A stretch of DNA of 29,035 bases from JBFHKO01 sp041595355. Lineage in GTDB: Bacteria > Pseudomonadota > Gammaproteobacteria > Enterobacterales > Aeromonadaceae. The DNA lies in the NCBI GenBank assembly GCA_041595355.1, contig JBFHKO010000010.1, positions 1 to 29,035 on the forward strand. The letters run 5' to 3'. The notes below the pieces were generated by a model that was given only the letters and a program-made list of their open reading frames with translations, ran no database searches and was not told the origin of the DNA. This document shows positions 23,433-29,035 of this stretch, piece after piece. The translations under genes were made by a program, and so were the position numbers. Positions within the stretch are counted from its first letter, which is position 1. Every line of letters starts with the position of its first letter.

Positions 23433-23999
23433 TCAATCGGCCAGGGGCTCCAGGCGGTCCAGAAAGCGGGGCAGATCCGGTGCCAGCACCAGCCGCGGCC
23501 CCTGCCCCAACTGCTCCAGCACCACCTCGCCGCTGGCATTGAGCAGGCTGATGAGCTGGCTGTCGTTGCGCGTGGTGGCCAGGAACAGGGTCGCGGGCAA
23601 CGATTGACGACGCAGCATCAGCAGGTGGCCGATGAGATTTTCCTGCAAGCGCTCGAAATCCGCCTCGTTCCAGGGTTGTACCAGCTCAAGGCGCAGCCCC
23701 TTGAAACTGAAGGGCAGGCTGCCGGCAAACCAGTGGCCATAATAGGCATCCACCGCCGGATGAAAACGGCACGCCAGGGCGGCGGCCACGTTGGCCAGGC
23801 TGGCTGCGGGCTCGCGCCGCACCGGGCACCACTGGATCTCGCCATCCCGCACCGCATCCTGCTGACAGGGCGAAGGCCAATCGGCCTCATGGGGGCGCCA
23901 GGGCAGCCCGCCCAGCTGGGCGCGGTAGGCGCTCCAGCGCGCGAACAGGCGCTCGAGGGCCTCCACGACGGCAACCTCGGTTTGATCTGCTCCTTGCAT
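23433..23999 (-). CDS. syd: SecY-interacting protein Syd
   Basis: Syd is a cytoplasmic protein that binds SecY and monitors the translocon. The 188-residue protein matches E. coli Syd (181 residues) through WPSPCQQDAVRDGEIQWCPV, AVDAYYGHWFAGSLPFSF, LELVQPWNEADFERLQENLI, GHLLMLRRQSLPATLFLATT, ISLLNASGEVVLEQLGQGP and a C-terminal LPRFLDRLEPL. I chose ATG 23999; AAGGA lies 11 bases upstream, slightly far. The frame stays open well upstream into the cusA region without a better start. It converges on the KfrA-like gene with a single base between the stops and follows cusA by 92 bases on the same strand. Confidence 0.92.
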   Translation of the reverse strand: MQGADQTEVAVVEALERLFARWSAYRAQLGGLPWRPHEADWPSPCQQDAVRDGEIQWCPVRREPAASLANVAAALACRFHPAVDAYYGHWFAGSLPFSFKGLRLELVQPWNEADFERLQENLIGHLLMLRRQSLPATLFLATTRNDSQLISLLNASGEVVLEQLGQGPRLVLAPDLPRFLDRLEPLAD

Positions 24000-24023
24000 G
24001 ACGTGACGGATCCTTGACTCATG

Positions 24024-24101
24024 GGTAACGGGAGTCCGCCACTGTAACAGATCGCGCCAACGGCCGTTACCGCCCAGGCGCGGGTGCCGGCTTAGCCGGC
24101 A
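24024..24101 (-). other. Inverted repeats between cusA and syd
   Basis: A 7-bp stem (24085-24091 with 24095-24101) has the cusA TAA as its three-base loop, and the 8-base pair GGTAACGG (24024-24031) / CCGTTACC (24064-24071) forms a second, wider inverted repeat. Neither has a T tract. They may end or protect the cus transcript. No syd promoter is evident. Confidence 0.4.
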
Positions 24102-27100
24102 GCTGGCCCGCCTGTACGTTCGCCCTTGAGTATCTGCGTCCCCTTGATCCAGGCATAAAGCGCCGGGATCACCAGCAGGGTAAGCAGGGTCGAGGAGACC
24201 ATGCCCCCCACCATGGGCGCGGCGATGCGGCGCATCACCTCGGAGCCGGTGCCCGTGCCCCACATGATGGGCAGCAGGCCGGCCATGGTGGCCACCACCG
24301 TCATCATCTTGGGACGCACCCGCTCCACGGCCCCCTCGACGACGGCGGCGCGCAGATCCGCCGCCGTGACCGGCAGCCCCCGCTCGCGGCATTGCCGCTG
24401 CATCTGCTCCCAGGCCTGATCCAGGTAGATGAGCATGATGACGCCGGTCTCCGCCGCCACCCCCGCCAGGGCAATGAAGCCCACCGCCACGGCGACGCTG
24501 AGGTTGTAATCCAGCCACCAGAGCAGCCAGATCCCCCCCACCAGCGCAAAGGGCACCGAGAGCATGACGATCAGCGTCTCGGTCAGGCGCCGGAAGTTCA
24601 GATACAGCAGCAGGAAGATGGTGGCCAGGGTCGCCGGCACCACCAGCTTGAGCTTGTCGATGGCCCGCTGCATGTACTCGAACTGGCCGCTCCAGACCGC
24701 GTAGTAGCCCGCCGGGAAGGCGACCTGCTCCTGCACCGCCGCCCGCGCCTCGGCCACGTAGCCGCCGATATCCCGATCGCGGATATCCACGTAGATATAG
24801 GCCGACAGCAGGCCATTTTCGGTGCGGATGGCCGGCGCCCCCTTCTCCACCTCGATGCGCGCCAGTTGTCCCAGGGGGAGCATGGCGCCGCCCGGGGTGG
24901 ACACCAGCACCTCCCGGCCAATGGCCTCGGGATCGCCGCGCAAATCGCGCGGATAGCGCAGGTTGACCCCGAAGCGCTCCCGCCCCTCCACCGTGGTGGT
25001 GACGGTGTCACCGCCCAGCGCCGTGGCAATCACCGCCTGCACCTCGGCCATGCTCAGGCCATAGCGGGCCAGCTGCGCCCGGTCGGGGCTGATGCTGATG
25101 TAGAAGCCGCCGGTCAGGCGCTCGGCATAGGCGCTGCTGGTGCCCGGCACCTGCTGCACCACCTGCTCTATCTGCCTGGAGAGCCGCTCCATCTCCGCCA
25201 GATCGCGGCCGAACACCTTGATGCCGATGGGGGTGCGGATGCCGGTGGAGAGCATGTCGGTGCGCGCCTTGATGGGCATGGTCCAGGAGTTGGCGACACC
25301 GGGTACGCTGACCGCGGCGTCCAGCTCGGCGATCAGGCTGTCCAGGGTCACCCCGGGGCGCCATTCGCTCTCCGGTTTCAGGTTGATCACCGTCTCGAAC
25401 ATCTCCAGCGGCGCCGGATCGGTAGCGGTGTTGGCCCGTCCGGCCTTGCCGAACACCGAAGCCACCTCGGGGAAGCTCTTGATGATCCTGTCCTGGGTCT
25501 GCAGCAGCTCCGCCGCCTTGGTCACCGACATGCCCGGCAGCGAGGCCGGCATGTAGAGCAGGCTGCCCTCGTTCAGGCTGGGCATGAACTCGCTGCCCAG
25601 TCGCGAATAGGGCCACCAGCTGCCGGCCAGTGCCAGCAGCGCCAGCAGCACGGTGATCTTCTTCCAGCGCAGCACGCCGTTTATCCAGGGACGGTAGAGC
25701 CAGACCAGCAGCCGGTTGACCGGGTTCTTGTGCTCGGGAATGATTTTTCCGCGCACGAAGATGAGCATCAGCACCGGTATCAGGGTCACCGACAGCAGGG
25801 CCGCCCCGGCCATGGCGAAGGTCTTGGTATAGGCCAGCGGCGCGAACAGCCGTCCCTCCTGGGCCTCGAGGGTGAACACCGGCACGAAGGAGACGGTGAT
25901 GATGAGCAGGCTGAAAAAGAGCGCCGGCCCCACCTCCTGGCAAGCCTCCTTCATGATGACAAAGCGCGACTGGCCGGGCCGGGCCCGTTCCAGATGCTTG
26001 TGGGCGTTTTCAACCATGACGATGGCCGCATCTATCATGGCGCCGATGGCGATGGCGATGCCCCCCAGGCTCATGATGTTGCTGCCAAGCCCCAGTGCCC
26101 GCATGCAGATGAAGGCGAACAGTATGCCCAGCGGCAGGGTGACGACGGCCACCAGGGCACTGCGCACATGCAGCAGGAACACCACGCACACCAGCGCCAC
26201 CACCAGCGTCTCTTCGAGCAGCGTGTAGGTGAGGGTGTCGATGGCCCGCTGGATAAGCTCGGAGCGGTCATAGACCGGCACCAGGGAGAGCCCCTCCGGC
26301 AGGCCGGCCTTGAGCTCCTCGAGCTTCACCTTCAGGTTCTCGATCACCGTCAGGGCATTCTCGCCGTAGCGGGCCATGGCGATGCCGCCCACCACCTCGC
26401 CCTCGCCATTGAGATCGGCCAGACCGCGCCGCTCATCCGGCCCCAGCTCCACCCGGGCCACGTCCTGCAGCAGCACCGGCGTGCCCCCGCTCGCCTTGAG
26501 CACTATCTGGCGCAGATCCTGCTCGCCGGTCAGGTAACCGCGGCCGCGCACCATGTACTCGGTCTCGCTCATCTCCACCGAGCGGCCGCCCACGTCCAGG
26601 TTGCTGCCGCGGATGGCCTCCGCCACCGTCATCAGGGAGAGGCCATAGGCGCGCAGCTTCACCGGATCCACCGTCACCTGATACTGCTTGACGAAGCCGC
26701 CGATGCTGGCCACCTCCGCCACCCCTTGGACGTTGGTAAGCTGGTAGCGCAGGAACCAGTCCTGCAGGGTGCGCTGCTCGGCCAGATCGTGACGATCGGA
26801 CTGCAGGGCGTACTGGTAGACCCAGCCCACGCCGGTGGCATCCGGTCCCAGCCGGGGGCTGATGCCCGATGGCAGCTGGCCGGCGGCCGAGTTCAGGTAC
26901 TCCAGCACCCGGGAGCGGGCCCAGTAGATGTCGGTGCCATCTTCGAAGATCACATAGACGAAGGAGGCGCCGAAGAAGGAGAAGCCACGCACCACCCGGG
27001 ACTTGGGCACCGCCAGCATGGCGTTGACCAGGGGATAGGTGACCTGATCCTCCACCACCTGGGGCGCCTGGCCCGAGTATTCTGTGTAGACGATGACCTG

Positions 27101-27235
27101 CACATCCGACAGATCCGGGATGGCATCCAGGGGCGTCTGCTTGACCGCATACAGGCCGCCCAGCAGCAGTACCCCGGAGAGCAGCAGTACCAGGAAGCGG
27201 TTGTTGAGCGACCATTCAATCAGGCGTGACAACAT
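24092..27235 (-). CDS. cusA: Heavy-metal RND efflux transporter, CusA type (Cu(I)/Ag(I))
   Basis: CusA is the proton-driven inner-membrane pump of a tripartite copper/silver exporter. It is 1047 residues, the same length as E. coli CusA, with the RND layout: an N-terminal helix, a large periplasmic domain, six helices, a second periplasmic domain and six helices. Family motifs include PLDAIPDLSDVQVIVYTEY, GAMIDAAIVMVENAHKHLE with the proton-relay aspartate, LYMPASLPGMSV, ARTDMLSTGIRTPIGIKVFG, FALVGGIWLLWW, GVAAETGVIMLIYLDQAW and VRPKMMTVVATMAGLLPI. The LPGM and DMLSTG methionines typical of the Cu/Ag group are kept, against CzcA-type Zn/Co pumps. GGAGG lies 9 bases before the ATG, inside the end of cusB; the gap to cusB is 2 bases. 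Confidence 0.94.
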   Translation of the reverse strand: MLSRLIEWSLNNRFLVLLLSGVLLLGGLYAVKQTPLDAIPDLSDVQVIVYTEYSGQAPQVVEDQVTYPLVNAMLAVPKSRVVRGFSFFGASFVYVIFEDGTDIYWARSRVLEYLNSAAGQLPSGISPRLGPDATGVGWVYQYALQSDRHDLAEQRTLQDWFLRYQLTNVQGVAEVASIGGFVKQYQVTVDPVKLRAYGLSLMTVAEAIRGSNLDVGGRSVEMSETEYMVRGRGYLTGEQDLRQIVLKASGGTPVLLQDVARVELGPDERRGLADLNGEGEVVGGIAMARYGENALTVIENLKVKLEELKAGLPEGLSLVPVYDRSELIQRAIDTLTYTLLEETLVVALVCVVFLLHVRSALVAVVTLPLGILFAFICMRALGLGSNIMSLGGIAIAIGAMIDAAIVMVENAHKHLERARPGQSRFVIMKEACQEVGPALFFSLLIITVSFVPVFTLEAQEGRLFAPLAYTKTFAMAGAALLSVTLIPVLMLIFVRGKIIPEHKNPVNRLLVWLYRPWINGVLRWKKITVLLALLALAGSWWPYSRLGSEFMPSLNEGSLLYMPASLPGMSVTKAAELLQTQDRIIKSFPEVASVFGKAGRANTATDPAPLEMFETVINLKPESEWRPGVTLDSLIAELDAAVSVPGVANSWTMPIKARTDMLSTGIRTPIGIKVFGRDLAEMERLSRQIEQVVQQVPGTSSAYAERLTGGFYISISPDRAQLARYGLSMAEVQAVIATALGGDTVTTTVEGRERFGVNLRYPRDLRGDPEAIGREVLVSTPGGAMLPLGQLARIEVEKGAPAIRTENGLLSAYIYVDIRDRDIGGYVAEARAAVQEQVAFPAGYYAVWSGQFEYMQRAIDKLKLVVPATLATIFLLLYLNFRRLTETLIVMLSVPFALVGGIWLLWWLDYNLSVAVAVGFIALAGVAAETGVIMLIYLDQAWEQMQRQCRERGLPVTAADLRAAVVEGAVERVRPKMMTVVATMAGLLPIMWGTGTGSEVMRRIAAPMVGGMVSSTLLTLLVIPALYAWIKGTQILKGERTGGPAAG

Positions 27236-27237
27236 GC

Positions 27238-28812
27238 TCAGTGCCCTCCATGGCCGTCGGCGTGGGCGCCCGCATCATGAGCACTCATGTCGTGACTGCC
27301 CGTGTCATGGCTGCCCGCGTCGTGACTGTTCATGTCATGGCCGCCCGTGTCATGGCTGCCCGCGTCGTGACTGTTCATGTCATGGCCGCTCATGTCGTGC
27401 TGCCCGTGCTCGGCATCCCGGGCCGGGGGCTGCAGATCCGGCGTCGCGCTCTCGAGCGCGCTCAGGGCCGCCTTGAGGTTGCTCTCGGCGTCGATGAGGA
27501 AGTTGGCCCGGGTCACCACCTGCTCACCGGCGGCCAGCCCGGCGGTCACCTGCCACAGGCCCGCCTCGCGGATGCCGGTGCTCACCTCGCGGGGTTGATA
27601 GCGCCCCTCGCCCAGAGCCACCAGCACCCGCTTGCTCAGCCCCGAGTCGATGATGGCCGACTCCGGCACCGCCAGCCCCTTGCCGGCGGCATGGCGCAGG
27701 GTCGCCCAGCCATAGAGGCCGGGCTTGAGGCGCCCCGCCTCGTTGGGCAGCACCACCCGCACGCGACCGGTACGGGTGCCGGTATTGAGGGTCGGGTAGA
27801 CGAACTCCACGCGGCCGCTGAAGGTCTCGCCCGGATAGGCTTCCAGGGTCACCTCGACCGTGCTGCCGACCCGGGCCAGGGCCAGATCGGTTTCCGGGAT
27901 CTCCACCTGCAGCCAGAGGCGCTGCAGATCGGCCAGCTCAAAGAGCACCTGCCCGGGCATGAAGCGGGCGCCCTCGACGGCCTGCTTGGCCAGCACCACG
28001 CCGCTGCGGGGGGCCGGATAACTCAAGGTGCGCCTTGGCTCCCCTCCTTGGCGCAGACGGGCGATCTCCGCCGCCGGCACATCCCACAGGCGCAGGCGCT
28101 GCAGGCTCTGCTCGGCCAGCCGCGCCAGCGCCTGCCGGCTCTGGGCATCGGCCCGCGCCAGGTTGTCCATGCCCCGGGCCACGATGCGATACTCCTGGGC
28201 TGCGGCATAGAGCTCGGGGCTGTAGAGCTCGAACAGGGGCTCGCCCTGGCGCACCGTCTGGCCGGTCTGGTTGACATGCAACCGCTCTATCCAGCCCTCG
28301 AAGCGCGGCGCCACCTGGGTCAGGCTGCCCTCGTCCACCTCCAGGGTGCCCAGGGCGCGCAGGCTGCGGCCGAACTCCCGCTCCTGCACCGGCGCCGTCT
28401 TCACCCCCAGCCGCTGTATCTTGCCGGCGCTGATGCGCACCAGGCCGGGGCCGCTTACCTCGCTCTCGTACACCGGAATGTAATCCATGCCCATGGAGTC
28501 CTTCTTCGGTACCGGCGAAGTGTCCGCCAGCCCCATGGGGTTGCGGTAGTAGAGGATCCGCTCCTGACCCGTGGCGGCCTGCTCGTCCGCGTACACCGGC
28601 AGGTAGTCCATGCCCATGGAGTCTTTCTTCGGCACCGGCGAGGTGTCCGGCAATCCCATGGGGTTGCGGTAATAGAGGATCTGCCGCTCTGGGCTGGCGC
28701 CCTCGCCCGTCCCGCCCGTCTCCTGGGTATGACTGCCCAGCCAGTATCCGCCGCCGGCCAGGGCCAACCCCAGCCCCGCCAGCAACAAGGTGCGCGCTGC
28801 TCCCTGCATCAT
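27238..28812 (-). CDS. cusB: Efflux RND periplasmic adaptor, CusB type, with two metal-binding domains and a His-rich tail
   Basis: CusB links the CusA pump to the outer membrane channel and passes metal to the pump. The 524 residues (E. coli 407) begin with a membrane anchor/signal (about 5-25). Two tandem heavy-metal-binding domains follow at 45-74 and 86-115, each ILYYRNPMG..DTSPVPKKDSMGMDYxPVY. Next come the adaptor lipoyl/hairpin/barrel regions (LGTLEVDEGSLTQVAPRFEG, LFELYSPELYAAAQEY, YPAPRSGVVLAKQAVEGARF, GLYGWATLRH). The tail at about 466-524 has 13 histidines in HD-rich repeats. The ATG (MM start) overlaps the upstream gene by 4 bases and has GGGAG 5 bases before it. The added N-domain copy and the tail explain the extra length. 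No cusF gene is present between cusC, cusB and cusA. Confidence 0.92.
   Translation of the reverse strand: MMQGAARTLLLAGLGLALAGGGYWLGSHTQETGGTGEGASPERQILYYRNPMGLPDTSPVPKKDSMGMDYLPVYADEQAATGQERILYYRNPMGLADTSPVPKKDSMGMDYIPVYESEVSGPGLVRISAGKIQRLGVKTAPVQEREFGRSLRALGTLEVDEGSLTQVAPRFEGWIERLHVNQTGQTVRQGEPLFELYSPELYAAAQEYRIVARGMDNLARADAQSRQALARLAEQSLQRLRLWDVPAAEIARLRQGGEPRRTLSYPAPRSGVVLAKQAVEGARFMPGQVLFELADLQRLWLQVEIPETDLALARVGSTVEVTLEAYPGETFSGRVEFVYPTLNTGTRTGRVRVVLPNEAGRLKPGLYGWATLRHAAGKGLAVPESAIIDSGLSKRVLVALGEGRYQPREVSTGIREAGLWQVTAGLAAGEQVVTRANFLIDAESNLKAALSALESATPDLQPPARDAEHGQHDMSGHDMNSHDAGSHDTGGHDMNSHDAGSHDTGSHDMSAHDAGAHADGHGGH
27298..27389. repeat. Exact 45-bp tandem duplication in the cusB His-rich tail
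   Basis: Bases 27298-27344 recur without change at 27343-27389, an identical 47-base stretch offset by 45 bases, that is, 15 codons. The protein unit is a 15-residue HD-rich segment (NSHDAGSHDTGGHDM then NSHDAGSHDTGSHDM). Shorter related units flank it, so the tail grew by repeat expansion. Exact identity points to a recent event or slippage. Confidence 0.93.
28468..28680. repeat. Tandem duplication encoding the two CusB metal-binding domains
   Basis: The segments 28591-28680 and 28468-28557 (unit spacing 123 bp, 41 codons) differ at about 10 of 89 bases, mostly silent. Over the 30-residue core the two protein copies differ only at P/A and L/I positions. This is an internal duplication inside cusB, older than the exact repeat in the tail. 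Confidence 0.92.
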
Positions 28813-29035
28813 GCTTCTCCCATCAAATTCAATATTTCGCTGCCGGCCATGAACTGCGCCAGATTGGCCATCAGCAACAGGCGATCCAGCTCGACTATCT
28901 GCTGCTGGGCCGCCAGCAGCATGGAAAACGCTCCCCGCCCGGCGGCATAGCCCGCCAGGGCCGAGTCGAAGGTCAGGCGGGCCTGGGGCAACAGGGTCGA
29001 GGTGATGAGCCGCTGCTGCTCCCGGCTGCTCTCCA
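28809..29035 (-). CDS. cusC: TolC-family outer membrane efflux protein, C-terminal end (runs off right edge)
   Basis: The last 74 residues of an outer membrane channel are in the window, and the rest lies beyond base 29035. The visible part (REQQRLITSTLLPQARLTFD, SALAGYAAGRGAFSMLLAAQ, QQIVELDRLLLMANLAQFMA) has the long helix and the LLPQARxxxxSAxAGYxxGR pattern of the second repeat in TolC/CusC proteins. Its stop overlaps the cusB ATG by 4 bases, so it is the first gene of the cusCBA order. From position I call it the CusC-type partner; other outer membrane factors of heavy-metal pumps have similar ends. Confidence 0.8.
   Translation of the reverse strand, partial: ESSREQQRLITSTLLPQARLTFDSALAGYAAGRGAFSMLLAAQQQIVELDRLLLMANLAQFMAGSEILNLMGEA

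Noticed and set aside
24392..27229. A 945-codon open frame on the plus strand opposite cusA
   Set aside because: It is low-complexity (H, Q, G, L, D-rich) and mirrors cusA almost exactly in extent. cusA has clear family motifs, so this is a GC-driven shadow and not an overlapping gene.
27260..27410. CRISPR-like repeat array
   Set aside because: The repeats are in frame, code for HD-rich residues at the end of cusB, and have no unique spacers.

Overview
The window is about 29 kb of high-GC DNA (roughly 60-65% by eye) from a gammaproteobacterium. The gene order rpsB-tsf-pyrH-frr-uppS-cdsA-dxr-rseP-bamA-skp-lpxD-fabZ-lpxA-lpxB-rnhB-dnaE, the divergent map-glnD-dapD block, and the yqcC/truC and syd neighbours point to the Aeromonadales/Vibrionales side of the class. 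A high-GC genus such as Zobellella, or an Aeromonas relative, would fit. This placement is inference from gene content and base composition, not from a search.

Left part, 1-14957, minus strand: one long run of tightly packed essential genes, read from right to left. It starts with translation and nucleotide genes (rpsB, tsf, pyrH, frr). It continues with lipid carrier, phospholipid and isoprenoid genes (uppS, cdsA, dxr), the stress protease rseP, outer membrane assembly (bamA, skp), lipid A synthesis (lpxD, fabZ, lpxA, lpxB), then rnhB and the first 148 codons of dnaE, which leaves the window at base 1. Many junctions overlap by 4-8 bases or are separated by only a few bases. Several starts are GTG or TTG. 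Hairpins lie between rpsB and tsf, tsf and pyrH, and frr and uppS.

Middle, 14958-21580: a 312-bp divergent spacer carries the rpsB promoter and a structured leader on one side and the map start on the other. Then come map, glnD (PII uridylyltransferase) and dapD (lysine/peptidoglycan pathway) on the plus strand. dapD converges on ptsG (glucose PTS EIICB) across back-to-back terminators. ptsG has a 384-bp upstream spacer with two promoter candidates.

Right part, 21581-29035: truC and yqcC (minus) are divergent from two small plus-strand genes, a DUF3301 protein and a KfrA-N-like HTH/coiled-coil protein. The second of these converges on syd. The window ends with a heavy-metal RND efflux operon (cusC partial, cusB, cusA, minus strand), most likely for Cu(I)/Ag(I). 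Its CusB has two tandem metal-binding domains and a His/Asp-rich tail built by an exact 45-bp tandem duplication. This is the only clearly accessory locus. I see no phage, transposon, CRISPR array, tRNA or rRNA gene, and no clear undescribed system. The CusB architecture is the most unusual feature.
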